A stretch of DNA of 64,000 nucleotides from Denitromonas iodatirespirans. GTDB taxonomy: Bacteria; Pseudomonadota; Gammaproteobacteria; Burkholderiales; Rhodocyclaceae. Positions 1 to 8,555 of the stretch are shown piece by piece. The stretch lies in NCBI RefSeq assembly GCF_018524365.1, contig NZ_JAEKFT010000010.1, positions 1 to 64,000 of the forward strand. Reading direction: 5' to 3'. The position numbers were made by a program, and so were the translations under genes. The notes beneath the pieces are model-generated. The model did not search any database, had not been told where the DNA came from, and saw nothing but the letters and a program-made list of their open reading frames with translations. How positions within the stretch are numbered: position 1 is the stretch's first letter; every line of letters begins with the position of its first letter.

Positions 1-120
1 AAGACCCGCTATCGAGGGATCGCCAAGAACGAGGCGCAATTGTTCTCACTGTTCGGCCTCGCCAACCTCGTGCTCGCGCATAAAAGGTTGATGGCGCTCG
101 ACAGGCAAGGTGCGTCCTGA
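1..120 (+). mobile_element. 3' end of an IS5-family transposase gene (cut by window start)
   Basis: Frame 1 is open from base 1 to a TGA at 118-120 and encodes the last 39 residues of a protein. It begins KTRYRGIAKNEAQLFSLFGL and continues into an ANLVLAHKRL-type ending. The pattern RYRG(I/L)AKN...(L/F)ALANL is the typical C-terminus of IS5-family DDE transposases. The rest of the gene lies left of the window, so completeness cannot be judged. No inverted-repeat end could be assigned after the stop codon. The element sits directly beside the integron-type cassette at about 325-1260. Confidence 0.75.
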
Positions 121-324
121 AACGGGGCAAAGGCGATGAAATCGTGCGAATCCGGCCTTCCAGAGTGCCAATTCCGTATTCCGCGATTCAATTGCGAGCG
201 ATTCCACGCGATTGCGAACGATGATCTGCCTCCCGTTGCCGAAAATCGGATTTGTTCAGTACTTCCTTAGCGGATAAACGATATCCAACTCGGCGATCGA
301 GTGTGGCGATGTCATGTCTGTGAC

Positions 325-409
325 GCCCAACGCCGCACAGCACGCGCGGCTTTGTAATGGAGGCGCAGCCGCAGTGGAAAGGCCGTCGCCGTGCCTGTGA
401 TTGTTAGGC
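325..409 (-). repeat. attC-like integron recombination site
   Basis: Read on the minus strand, the site starts with GCCTAAC (409-403), which fits the R'' box RYYYAAC, and ends with GTTGGGC (331-325), which fits the R' box GTTRRRY. Between them the arms pair as an imperfect palindrome. The first arm reads CACAGGCACGGCGACGGC and the other arm, reverse-complemented, reads CACAGCACGCGCGGC. The first arm therefore carries three extra unpaired bases, like the extrahelical bases of attC sites. A short mismatched spacer separates the R and L boxes. The total of 85 bp and the position just after the ORF stop at 450 are what a cassette attC should look like. Confidence 0.8.
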
Positions 410-449
410 TTGTAACTCAAATCTCGACTTTTCCGCTTGCTCAACATGG

Positions 450-1250
450 CTAGAAGTTCCCAGGCAACGACGCGTCGGCGCCCCACTGATACAGGTCTTT
501 TCCTAAGATGCTTTCGAGAAAGCGGATGGTCGTGTGATATTTGATTGCCGCCGGACTTGTGAAGTCGTTCTTTGCTGCGTAGTCCATCGCTTGCTCGCGC
601 AGAAACTTGAAACCCAGAATATCGTTGGGGAACTCTGGTGCGTTCCAATTGGAATAGGGCTTATCTACCTCTCCCATCAGATGAGACGAATACCAGCTAC
701 GCAACTTGATAAACGGGTTTAGAAGTAAAACCCCGTCCTCTCGTTTTGACCAAACTTTATCCATGGCGAATGAGTCAATGACGCCGGGCTGTTCTGCTTC
801 ATAGGGTTCCCATGCAGAAGGGAGGACGGTAATGCCAATCCACTTTTCATGCTGCTCGGCTCGATAAGCATCAATTAGAGCCTTACCGAAATAAACAGAG
901 TGGCGGCCTGTTGAATCGAGCTGAACTTCGAACTCCCCGAACGAAATTGCTCCACGAGCAGGTATGCCAGCGGCTAGAAGTGCGGATAGCACCATGCCCC
1001 CAATAGCATAAACGTCCAAAAATGCCCAACTGCCATAACCTTTTGGTTCTTGGTAGAAAAGAAAGGTGTCGGAGAAGTAAATTGTTTTGAATAAACCATT
1101 CAGCTCCTCCCACCTACCAAATGCCTTCAGGGCACCATCGATGACCGCGTAAATCTCTTCTGTTCCTTTGGTCTCAACAAGTTCACTGAAACCTAGGATA
1201 TCGAGGAACAGAAGGTAACGCCCTTGGCGGATATCTATGTTTTTCATCAT
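450..1250 (-). CDS. Nucleotide-cyclase-like protein carried in an integron-type cassette
   Basis: This encodes 266 aa. Near the N-terminus LLFLDILGFSELVE resembles the first metal-binding strand of class III nucleotidyl cyclases (FxDIxGF). IYFSDTFLFY (about 58-67) fits the second metal-binding position, and GIPARGAISFGEF (about 95-107) matches the strand that follows in such domains. The C-terminal half is not recognised. Whether it makes a cyclic nucleotide or is a catalytically dead relative cannot be told from sequence. ATG-ATG starts at 1250, three bases after a GTTAGGC core site, and there is no clear Shine-Dalgarno, as is common in cassettes. G+C is visibly lower than in the neighbours, which suggests horizontal origin. 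Confidence 0.7.
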   Translation of the reverse strand: MMKNIDIRQGRYLLFLDILGFSELVETKGTEEIYAVIDGALKAFGRWEELNGLFKTIYFSDTFLFYQEPKGYGSWAFLDVYAIGGMVLSALLAAGIPARGAISFGEFEVQLDSTGRHSVYFGKALIDAYRAEQHEKWIGITVLPSAWEPYEAEQPGVIDSFAMDKVWSKREDGVLLLNPFIKLRSWYSSHLMGEVDKPYSNWNAPEFPNDILGFKFLREQAMDYAAKNDFTSPAAIKYHTTIRFLESILGKDLYQWGADASLPGNF

Positions 1251-1253
1251 TGA

Positions 1254-1260
1254 GCCTAAC
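1254..1260 (-). repeat. Integron core site (GTTAGGC) at the upstream cassette boundary
   Basis: On the minus strand GTTAGGC fits the GTTRRRY core site and lies immediately before the start codon of the cyclase-like ORF. This is the usual position of the left boundary of an inserted cassette. No paired RYYYAAC box is visible within about 140 bp further upstream, so the boundary is an attI or secondary-site junction rather than another attC. Confidence 0.6.
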
Positions 1261-1672
1261 AGTTGTAGTAGACGGAATGGGGAGTAGACGGAATCGGCCT
1301 ATTGTGATTCCACGGACTCCATGAATAGCACTCTGGCATACGCCTTCACCCGCATGAACTCGTCATTCGCGACGACATTAGCTCATGCCGTAATCGCTGT
1401 CAAAGGACTCTGCAACGGCTGCCCGTTTCTGGCTCAACTACCAGAATTTGCTGAAAAATATGGCGTCGAGGCGTCAGCGCGAAGGTGGTGCGTGCGCCAT
1501 GCCGAGGCTTACGTGGACGCGTCTTCGGGGCGCAAGCTGTGTCGACGCAGGATGCGCGTGACATCGAAACCTAGCTGGATGAGCCGGCAGGATAGGCCGA
1601 CTGCAGGCAGGGCAAATCAAGCATCTCAACACATGCCAGCCAACACCGCCCACCACGCACACTCCAAGAAAA

Positions 1673-1691
1673 ACCCGCCACTAAGGCGGGT
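1673..1691 (-). terminator. Rho-independent terminator reading leftward
   Basis: ACCCGCC (1673-1679) and GGCGGGT (1685-1691) form a perfect 7-bp stem with a 5-nt loop. On the minus strand the stem runs straight into TTTTTC, so it ends leftward transcription. It lies about 620 bp downstream of the chemoreceptor gene and is the first such structure after it. Confidence 0.65.
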
Positions 1692-1893
1692 CGAATGATG
1701 CTCCGTCAGGGCGACAGCGAACCGTCGGAAACCACCTCCCCCTACCGCCTCGCATACCCCTCGCCATCTCCTCCATCGGCACCACCCGGATCCGGCTTGC
1801 ATGCCCAGCCGTACCGAAGGCTTCGAAGCAAGCGCAGCCCGGAAAAGGCCCGCAGGGCCGCCTCCGGGATTCATCGGTTGATCGACCACTGGC

Positions 1894-1925
1894 CCCGGAT
1901 TTCGCTTCGCTCTGTCCGGGCTACG
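1894..1925. repeat. REP-like hairpin element
   Basis: CCCGGAT and its partner TCCGGGCTACG flank a TTCGCTTCGCTCTG loop. This is the form of the widespread proteobacterial REP-type element read as GTAGCCCGGACAGAGCGAAG on the other strand. When translated it gives the familiar false peptide ARTERSEIRG, which also explains the spurious open frames here. Confidence 0.6.
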
Positions 1926-2314
1926 AATCCAACGGCTACTGTTCGATAGCGCCACGGGCAGCTCCGGGTCGATCGCTGGAGTTCGGTCTCCACGCATCGA
2001 ACGACAACTGGGGCCGAGTTGCTTAAGCAGATCATGCGGCACCTGTCAGCGCAATGCAGCCTCTCAGGTGTCCGTTTCGTAGCGAAGATGACTGGCCGCA
2101 AGTGGCCGATAGCGAAGACGAGCCTTCAATCGGCGCGAAAGCCTCACCCTGGGTGGCACGCTTTTCGGATCGACTCACCTTGGACGTCATTCGGCGCTGG
2201 ACTCAGCGCCACAGCGGTTGAGAAAACCCCGGCGTCGCGCGCAGCCTGGTCGTATCTTTTGCGACATCCGACCATGTGGCCCGCGGCGCGCTGCGCAAGC
2301 GCACCCGCCGGGCC

Positions 2315-4270
2315 TCAGGTACGGAACGCGCCCACGGCGTCGGTCAATTGCTTCGACAGGTCCACCAGGGACTCGGAGGTGGCCTGGATCTGCTGGGCCA
2401 TCTTGCCTACTTCGATGGTGTCACTATCGACAGCGGCCACGTGCTGGCTGATTTCTTCGGCCACGTGGCGCTGTTCCTCCGTCGCGGTGGCAATGTGCAG
2501 ATTCATCTCCCGCACACTGTCGACCGATACCAGTACCTTCTCGAACGCGTCGCGCACCAGGGCGATGCTGGCGACCGTGCTCTGGGTGGCCGTGCTGCTG
2601 GCGGTGAGCCGCGCGCTGACGTCCTGGGTGCGGCTGTCCAGCTGCCTGAGCACGTCGGTGATTTCGGTGGTCGAGTCGGCGGTACGCTGGGCCAGCTTGC
2701 GTACCTCGTCCGCAACGACGGCAAAGCCGCGCCCTTGCTCGCCCGCTCGCGCCGCTTCGATCGCGGCGTTCAGGGCCAGCAGATTCGTCTGCTCGGCGAT
2801 GGCGATGATGTTGGCGAGAATCTTGTCGATGTCTTTGGAGTCGGCTTCGAGTTGCCCCATGGCGGTCACGGAGTGCTGGATTTCGGTATCCAAGGCATTG
2901 ACCGCCACCACCGCCTGATCGACCTTCACCTTGCCATCCTGCGCTTCGGCATACCCGCGGTCGGCCGCGTCGGCCGCCCGGCTGCACGAGTTGGCCACGT
3001 CGTTGGCGGCCGTCGCCATCTCGTTGAATGCGGACGACACCATGGACACCGCATGGCCCTGACGGGTCGATACCTCGTTCATCTTGTTGGCCAGGGCGGT
3101 TGCGTTGCCGCTGGACGATATCACCCCGGTGGCGGCAGATTTGATCTGCCCGACCAGCCCACGAATGGACGACAGGAACTGGTTGAACCAGGACGACAGG
3201 TCGGCCAGTTCGTCCTTCCCCTTGACCGGCAAGGTCGAGGTCAGGTCGCCGCCGCCCTCGGCGATCGCCTTCAGGCTTTGCGACACGGCGCCGATGGGCT
3301 GGACCATGTACCGCGCGCCGATGCCGCCCAGGATGGAGAACAAGGCGGCGGTGGCGACGATCACCACGATGAGCCAGGTGATGGTGCGATTGGCGGCCTG
3401 CATGACCTCGCCTTGTTCGATCAGGCCGATGAAGCGCCACCCGAGCGCCTTCGAGGTGTGCTGCACCACCATGTAGGGAGTGCCGTCGAGCACCACCCGG
3501 GTCGCATTGCCTCCGGCATCGGCCAACGGCTGATACTCGGCGTCGATCTCGCCGATGTTCTTGAAGTTGTGCTCGGGACGCTTGGCGTCCACCAGGATGT
3601 TTCCGCTGTCTTCGAGCAACATCAGGTAGCCGGTCGACCCAAAACGGATGTTGCGGACGATGTCGGTGAGCGCGCCGAGCGACACATCCATGCCGAGCAC
3701 ACCCCCTTGTTGGCCCAGGCGGTTGTCGACGGTCATGACCGTGCTCACGATCACTGCATCGTCCGGTTCCCAATAATAGGCGGCGGTCCGTGTCGGTTTG
3801 CCCGGGTTCTTGACGGCGGCCTGGTACCAGGGCCGCGTACGCGGATCGTAGGGCCCCTTGATCGTGCCTTCGGGCCATTGCACATAGCCGCCGTCCTTGG
3901 TGCCCAGGTAGACATAGGCATGGCCGCCCTGGGCCTTGGCGAACTGGTCGAAGAAGGCGAACAGCTCGGCTTCGATGCCACCGGCAGCACTGGGCTTCAT
4001 GGCGACATCGCCGGGGGCGAGGTAGTTGGCGATGGAGTCATCCGAGGCCGTCGCCAACCCGCTGGTGGCCACGTAGCGCACGTTTCGGGCGATGCTGTCG
4101 AAGTAAGTGCTCAGCGTGTTGTCGATTTGAAGAATCTCGCGCTGGCTGCTTTCGCGAAAATTGTCTTCCGCCGACTCGCGCAGATTGCCCACGACAATCG
4201 CCGCGATCAACACCGCCGGCAGCGTGGCGACCCCCATGAACCACAAAACGAGCTTTGTTCGTATTCTCAT
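2315..4270 (-). CDS. Methyl-accepting chemotaxis protein with dCache sensor
   Basis: This 651-aa transmembrane chemoreceptor signals through CheW/CheA. A first membrane helix (about 7-28) is followed by a long periplasmic dCache_1-type region (about 30-290), a second helix (about 293-320, [20 protein letters not shown]) and a HAMP domain starting near QPIGAVSQ. The cytoplasmic signalling domain holds the highly conserved hairpin tip around residues 500-530 ([20 protein letters not shown]). The C-terminus ends AVGAFRT with no visible CheB/CheR tether pentapeptide. AAGGAAG lies about 8 nt before the ATG. The ligand is unknown. dCache domains often bind amino acids, amines or carboxylates, which would suit the surrounding catabolic genes. 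Confidence 0.93.
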   Translation of the reverse strand: MRIRTKLVLWFMGVATLPAVLIAAIVVGNLRESAEDNFRESSQREILQIDNTLSTYFDSIARNVRYVATSGLATASDDSIANYLAPGDVAMKPSAAGGIEAELFAFFDQFAKAQGGHAYVYLGTKDGGYVQWPEGTIKGPYDPRTRPWYQAAVKNPGKPTRTAAYYWEPDDAVIVSTVMTVDNRLGQQGGVLGMDVSLGALTDIVRNIRFGSTGYLMLLEDSGNILVDAKRPEHNFKNIGEIDAEYQPLADAGGNATRVVLDGTPYMVVQHTSKALGWRFIGLIEQGEVMQAANRTITWLIVVIVATAALFSILGGIGARYMVQPIGAVSQSLKAIAEGGGDLTSTLPVKGKDELADLSSWFNQFLSSIRGLVGQIKSAATGVISSSGNATALANKMNEVSTRQGHAVSMVSSAFNEMATAANDVANSCSRAADAADRGYAEAQDGKVKVDQAVVAVNALDTEIQHSVTAMGQLEADSKDIDKILANIIAIAEQTNLLALNAAIEAARAGEQGRGFAVVADEVRKLAQRTADSTTEITDVLRQLDSRTQDVSARLTASSTATQSTVASIALVRDAFEKVLVSVDSVREMNLHIATATEEQRHVAEEISQHVAAVDSDTIEVGKMAQQIQATSESLVDLSKQLTDAVGAFRT

Positions 4271-4610
4271 GCTGCTTCCTTCGAATTCGTCGTCACTTGA
4301 TCAACCGCGATTGAATCGGCAATGCCCTCGCGTCGACTCACACGCCGCTGACAAACCCCACATCAACACCACTTGCCGCGTCAGTCCGGGCCCAGCCCCC
4401 AAAACCGCCGCACAACCATCGAAGGGCGACGTTCCCCGACAATCCAGACCTGATATCGGCACTTTCCATGAGAAGTAAAGCGTTCGCCGCAGGTAATTCA
4501 AGCGCATCGCGGGGCGCTGTTCCAATGCGAATTTCTCGAGGACGATGACCCCGATCCTGCCGGTCGCACGCAGGCCAGCAGGTGCATTTCCAACTGCCGC
4601 ATCTGCCGTG
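4271..4610. other. Intergenic region upstream of the chemoreceptor
   Basis: These 340 bp separate the 4Fe-4S protein gene from the chemoreceptor gene, both read leftward. The only feature I can support is the sigma-28-like promoter at 4453-4479. No small gene with a ribosome site was seen. Confidence 0.5.
4453..4479 (-). promoter_or_regulatory. Candidate sigma-28 (FliA) promoter for the chemoreceptor
   Basis: On the minus strand TTTACTTC, an 11-nt spacer and GCCGATAT resemble the flagellar consensus TAAAGTTT-N11-GCCGATAA. The -10 matches at 7 of 8 positions with exact spacing, while the -35 matches at only 4 of 8. It lies about 180 nt before the receptor start codon. Chemoreceptor genes are commonly transcribed by FliA. 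Confidence 0.4.
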
Positions 4611-5303
4611 TCATGTGGCGAACGACGCCATATGGAACGCCTGCATGTCGGCCGGATAGCGATAGCTTGCGCCGTACGGACAGGCGTTTCGGTCGAGGCA
4701 GCCATGGCGCATGCAAGGCCGGCCGGCCTCAGCGCGCACATGGGCAAGACAGGCCGCGTGGTCGAACCCGGCGTCTGAATACGCACCGACCGGGCAGGAT
4801 TTGAGGCATGGCTTTGCGACACAGGTATCGCAAGGATGAATCACCGCCGTGGCGGGGGCAGTATCGATGGCGGCATCGAACAGCAGTGCACCGCGATACG
4901 CGTGCCAAAGCCCGTACTGCGGATGCATGAGAATGCCCAGGGGGGATGCGCGCAGCCCCTCCGCACGCATTGCCCATCGCTGAAACGGCGCATGGGGCCT
5001 GTCCGAAGGCGACACCGCCCGCGCGCCAAGTCGCGCCGCCACCGCGCCGATCACCTCGCGCGACCAGGTGTCGAGCGGGTCAGGCAGCGCGTTGGGCTGA
5101 CGTTGCCGCCAGGCCACGAAATGCGGCCAGGCGGACGCGCCGGCCTGGCCGACGAGCACGACCGCACGTGCCGGCATGGCGGACGGGCCCGGCGGCGCTG
5201 GCTCGGCGCCCTCGAAATTGAAGCCACCGCGCGCGATGAGTCCATGGGCCGAAAGCGCCTCGTCGATCACGGCGACCAAGTCGCCACTAGGCCGCGGTGT
5301 CAA
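4611..5303 (-). CDS. 4Fe-4S ferredoxin-type protein, epoxyqueuosine-reductase-like C-terminal module
   Basis: This 230-aa soluble protein has a C-terminal iron-sulfur region. CDTCVAKPCLKSCPVGAY (about 158-175) is a ferredoxin-type cluster motif, and further cysteines (CLAHV, CMRHGCLDRNACPYG) could make a second cluster. The arrangement resembles the dicluster end of QueG-like reductases without the cobalamin-binding half. The TTG start at 5303 overlaps the end of the folE2 remnant. As the last gene of the corrinoid operon it is a plausible electron donor for reductive reactivation of the corrinoid protein, which is inference from position. The substrate and partner are not shown by the sequence. 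Confidence 0.7.
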   Translation of the reverse strand: MTPRPSGDLVAVIDEALSAHGLIARGGFNFEGAEPAPPGPSAMPARAVVLVGQAGASAWPHFVAWRQRQPNALPDPLDTWSREVIGAVAARLGARAVSPSDRPHAPFQRWAMRAEGLRASPLGILMHPQYGLWHAYRGALLFDAAIDTAPATAVIHPCDTCVAKPCLKSCPVGAYSDAGFDHAACLAHVRAEAGRPCMRHGCLDRNACPYGASYRYPADMQAFHMASFAT

Positions 5304-5421
5304 TCGACCTGCAGTCGCGCACGCGCACCGGATGGCGGATCGCCTTGCTGCCGACCTTGTCGATCGCCAGCCGGCGCTGGTCCTCGGCGTTTTGCACGTC
5401 GGCCAGTGCCGGCGCGTTCAT
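5287..5421 (-). pseudogene. folE2: Truncated 5' end of folE2 (GTP cyclohydrolase I type 2)
   Basis: An ATG at 5421-5419 overlaps the TGA of the corrinoid activator gene (ATGA). The 44-codon frame starts MNAPALADVQNAEDQRR and continues LAIDKVGSKAIRHPVRVRD, which is the N-terminus of FolE2 (typically MNxxLPDVQxxxDxRxxxIxxVGIKxxRxP). After VRD the match ends abruptly and the frame runs CRSIDTAA to a stop, inside the next gene. Everything with catalytic function is missing, so this is a remnant left at a recombination junction. It may still be translated as a short coupled peptide. Confidence 0.7.
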
Positions 5422-7460
5422 GTCGGTGCGCCTTCGCCCTGTGCGCGTCCGCGTCGAGTGCGCCGCGACCGGCCGGCCGCGCCCGACCGTTCGCCGACCT
5501 TCGCTTCGGGCAGCTCGACGACCATGCGCAGATTGGGAAACGGATCGCATTTGTGCGGAATCGCCATCGCATCGACGAAGTACTGCTGGAAGGACGGCTC
5601 CACCGCGGTTTCGACCTTGTCCACCCGGCGCACGACGGTTTCGATCTCCTCGCGCCGCGCGCGGTTGAGCAGTGCGATGCGCGCGCCGGTGCCGGCGGCG
5701 TTGCCGACCGAGGCGACATGCTCGAGCGGGCAGTCGGGGATCAGGCCGAGGATCATGGCGTACTTGACGTCGATATGGCTGCCGAAGGCGCCGGCCAGGC
5801 TGATGCGCTCGATGCGCTCGACGCGAAGCTTGTCCATCAGCAGGCGAATGCCGGCATACAGCGCAGCCTTGGCGAGCTGGATCGCGCGCACGTCGTTCTG
5901 GGTGATCTGCAGCGTGCGCGCCTCGCTCTCGTGCAACACGTAGGAGAAGGTGCGCCCGTTGGCCTGGATGCGCGGGCTGCGCGCGGCCAACTCGCCGTCG
6001 ACCACCCCGTCCTGGTCGATGATGCCGGCCAGATACAGCTCGGCCATGATCTCGACGATGCCCGAACCACAAACGCCGGTGACACCGGTGGCGACCGTGG
6101 CTTCGGCGAAGCCCGCTTCGTTCGACCACAGCTCGCAGCCGATGACCTTGAAGCGCGGCTCCAGCGTCGCCGGGTCGATGCGCACCCGCTCGATCGCGCC
6201 CGGCGCCGCACGCTGCCCGCAACTTATCTGCGCGCCCTCGAAGGCCGGGCCGGTCGGGCTGGAGGCGGCGAGCAGGCGCTCGCGGTTGCCCAGCACGATC
6301 TCGGCATTGGTGCCCACATCAACGATCAGCGTCATCGCGTCGGTCAGGTAAGGCGTTTCCGAGAGGATCGCCGCCGCGGTGTCGGCGCCGACATGGCCGG
6401 CGATGCACGGCAACGCGTAGATGCGGGCATTGGGGTGAATATGGAGGTCGATCTCGGTGGCCCACAGCCCGGTCACCGCCTCGTCGGTGGCCAGCGCAAA
6501 CGGCGCCCCGCCCAGCTCGATCGGGTTAATCCCGAACAGCAGATGGTGCATGATCGGGTTGCCGACAAAGGTGGCTTCGAGGATCTCGATGATCTCGATC
6601 CCCGCCTCGGCCGCCAGTTCGGCCGCCAGCGCGTTGAGCGCACCGCGCACCTCGCGCGTCATCTCGGCATCGCCGCCCGGGTTCATCATGACGTAGGAGA
6701 CCCGGCTCATCAGATCTTCACCGAAACGGATCTGCGGGTTCATCTTGCCGGCCGAGGCGACCACTTCACCGGTCTGCAGATCGCACAGGTGTGCGGCGAT
6801 GGTGGTCGAGCCGACGTCCACCGCCATGCCGTAGATCTTTTCACGCAGGCCCGGCCACACGGCGGTGATGCGCTCGCCGTCGAGCACCGCGACCGTCACC
6901 TTCCAACCGCCCTTGCGCAGCGCGGCCTGCAGGTGCTGCATCACGCGCACGTCGGCATGCAGGTCGGTCAGGCGCCACTCGAAATCCAGCGCCTCCTTGA
7001 GCCGGCGCAGATCGGACGAGGGCACGTGCATGTCCGGCTCCTGCACCTCGACGTAGTACAGCCGCACCGAGGGGTCGAGCTCGATGTCGCGCACTTCGGC
7101 GCGCTTGCGCACGATCTGGCGGTGCACCTGGCTGTCGGCGGGCACGTCGATGACGACATCGCCGAGCACCTCGGTAGAGCAACTGAGGCGCCGCCCCTCG
7201 CCCAGCGCGCCATGGGTTTTCTCCCAGGCACGTTCGTTTTCGCCGCGCTCGCTCAGATTCGAGGCACACGAATGGACGCCGTGCTTGGCGAACTCGCCTT
7301 CGCTGAGCACGACCTGGCAACGGCCGCACAGGGCGCGGCCACCGCATACCGAATCGATGTCGACGCCAAGCGAGCGCGCGGCCTGCAGCACGGAGGTGCC
7401 GACCGGAAAACGGCCGCGCCGTCCGGACGGGGTGAATACAACAAGGGCGTCCTGGCTCAC
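5418..7460 (-). CDS. Reductive activator of corrinoid proteins (2Fe-2S plus ASKHA domain, DUF4445)
   Basis: This 680-aa protein belongs to the RACo/RamA-like family that uses ATP and low-potential electrons to return inactive cob(II)alamin proteins to cob(I)alamin. A plant-type 2Fe-2S domain holds Cys39, Cys45, Cys48 and Cys94. A linker follows, then an actin-like ASKHA ATPase core starting near residue 208 (YGMAVDVGSTTIAAHL) with later glycine-rich motifs (VDVGTNAEIVLGN, TGVCGSGIVE, SLAGAFGSHID). The GTG start at 7460 is preceded by AGGAG. The last 30 residues are arginine-rich and lie next to the folE2 junction, so they may be altered. Its presence with a corrinoid protein and methyltransferase strongly supports a corrinoid methyl-transfer role. 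Confidence 0.88.
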   Translation of the reverse strand: MSQDALVVFTPSGRRGRFPVGTSVLQAARSLGVDIDSVCGGRALCGRCQVVLSEGEFAKHGVHSCASNLSERGENERAWEKTHGALGEGRRLSCSTEVLGDVVIDVPADSQVHRQIVRKRAEVRDIELDPSVRLYYVEVQEPDMHVPSSDLRRLKEALDFEWRLTDLHADVRVMQHLQAALRKGGWKVTVAVLDGERITAVWPGLREKIYGMAVDVGSTTIAAHLCDLQTGEVVASAGKMNPQIRFGEDLMSRVSYVMMNPGGDAEMTREVRGALNALAAELAAEAGIEIIEILEATFVGNPIMHHLLFGINPIELGGAPFALATDEAVTGLWATEIDLHIHPNARIYALPCIAGHVGADTAAAILSETPYLTDAMTLIVDVGTNAEIVLGNRERLLAASSPTGPAFEGAQISCGQRAAPGAIERVRIDPATLEPRFKVIGCELWSNEAGFAEATVATGVTGVCGSGIVEIMAELYLAGIIDQDGVVDGELAARSPRIQANGRTFSYVLHESEARTLQITQNDVRAIQLAKAALYAGIRLLMDKLRVERIERISLAGAFGSHIDVKYAMILGLIPDCPLEHVASVGNAAGTGARIALLNRARREEIETVVRRVDKVETAVEPSFQQYFVDAMAIPHKCDPFPNLRMVVELPEAKVGERSGAAGRSRRTRRGRAQGEGAPT

Positions 7461-7640
7461 GCTACTCTCCTGTCGGGGTCGGGGTCATGTCGTACGCGCC
7501 CTTCCCCGTCAATGGGGAGGAGACCCTTGTGCTGAACTGAACGGCATTCCCGGGGTTGGGGGCGCGCTGGATGTACAGCGCCGGCGTGCACCGCGGCGCG
7601 CCCCTGTGTTCGAGGCGCTGCCCGGGCACACCGGCCGGAC

Positions 7641-8555
7641 TCAGGTGGTGGCGCGACGGCGGCGCGTTTCGCGACGGCCCCGCGACTCGGCGCCGTCGGC
7701 GCCGGCGGGCGGTGCCTCGCGGAACTTGCTGATCCAGCGCATGCAGTCCGCGTCGTGGCCCATCAGCACGTCGGCGCCCATGATCGAGGTCATGATCTCG
7801 GCGTGCAGCGGGTTGGTGATCGCCGAGGTCATGCCCGAGGAAATCGCCATGGCCATGAAGGCCGCGTTGATGCCGTTGCGGTTGGGCAGGCCGAAGCTCA
7901 CGTTCGAGGCGCCGCAGGTGGTGTTCACCTTGAGCTCCTTCTGCAGGCGGTGGCACAGCGCAAACACCTGGCGACCGGCGGTACGCACCGCGCCGATGGG
8001 CATCACCAGCGGGTCGACGACCACATCGCTGGCCGGGATGCCGTGGTCGGCCGCGCGCTCGACGATCTTCTTGGCGATCGCGAAACGCACCTCGGGATTC
8101 TCCGAAATACCGGTCTCGTCATTGCTGATCGCCACCACCGCGGCACCGTATTTCTTGACCAGCGGCAGCACCGCTTCAAGGCGATCCTCCTCGCCGGTGA
8201 CCGAGTTGACCAGCGCCTTGCCTTTGTAGACCGCCAGCCCGGCTTCGAGCGCGGCGACGATCGAGGAGTCGATCGACAGCGGCACGTCGGTGAGCGACTG
8301 CACCAGCTTGATGGTCTCGGCGAGGATCGCGGGCTCGTCGGCCAGCGGGATGCCGGCATTGACGTCCAGCATGTGCGCACCGGCGGCCAGCTGCGCTTCG
8401 ACGTCGGTGATCACGCGAGAGAAATCGCCGGCGGCCATCTCGGCGGCCAGCAGCTTGCGCCCGGTGGGGTTGATGCGCTCGCCGATGACGACAAAGGGGC
8501 GCTCGAAGCCGATCACGACTTCCTTCTTGTGCGAACTGATAACGGTATCGGTCAT
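7641..8555 (-). CDS. Methyltetrahydrofolate:corrinoid methyltransferase (pterin-binding, MtgA/AcsE type)
   Basis: This 304-aa TIM-barrel protein of the dihydropteroate-synthase-like family moves a methyl group between a corrinoid protein and tetrahydrofolate. GERINPTGR (25-33) and DVNAG (64-68) are typical pterin-binding motifs, and SIDSS, NSVTGE and DPLVMPIG mark later barrel strands. About 20 extra, arginine-rich residues follow the usual end. The ATG overlaps the TGA of the MTHFR gene (ATGA), so translation is coupled. In this operon it probably accepts methyl groups from the corrinoid protein encoded at 11066-11764 to make methyl-THF. The direction is inferred from MTHFR, FolD and PurU nearby. 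Confidence 0.88.
   Translation of the reverse strand: MTDTVISSHKKEVVIGFERPFVVIGERINPTGRKLLAAEMAAGDFSRVITDVEAQLAAGAHMLDVNAGIPLADEPAILAETIKLVQSLTDVPLSIDSSIVAALEAGLAVYKGKALVNSVTGEEDRLEAVLPLVKKYGAAVVAISNDETGISENPEVRFAIAKKIVERAADHGIPASDVVVDPLVMPIGAVRTAGRQVFALCHRLQKELKVNTTCGASNVSFGLPNRNGINAAFMAMAISSGMTSAITNPLHAEIMTSIMGADVLMGHDADCMRWISKFREAPPAGADGAESRGRRETRRRRATT

Larger units (their letters stand above)
1261..2314. other. About 1 kb without a convincing gene
   Basis: Short open frames exist here on both strands but none has family resemblance, a good ribosome site or consistent codon use. Next to the cassette boundary a 12-bp direct repeat, AGTAGACGGAAT, occurs at 1267-1278 and 1283-1294. The region also contains the terminator at 1673-1691 and the REP-like hairpin at 1894-1925. 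No integron integrase gene was found here, although this is where one would lie if the cassette boundary were attI. Confidence 0.6.

Noticed and set aside
1321-1698. Rightward 125-codon frame as a possible integron integrase
   Set aside because: It has none of the tyrosine-recombinase motifs, is too short and has no ribosome site, and it runs through a terminator stem.
1626-2101. Small leftward ORFs across 1.6-2.1 kb
   Set aside because: Their translations include the peptide typical of REP elements read as protein (ARTERSEIRG) and run through the terminator hairpin.
2276-7535. Very long rightward open frames of 674 and 899 codons opposite the chemoreceptor and corrinoid operon
   Set aside because: They are antisense shadows of well-supported genes in high-GC DNA, rich in H, R, G and D with no family resemblance.
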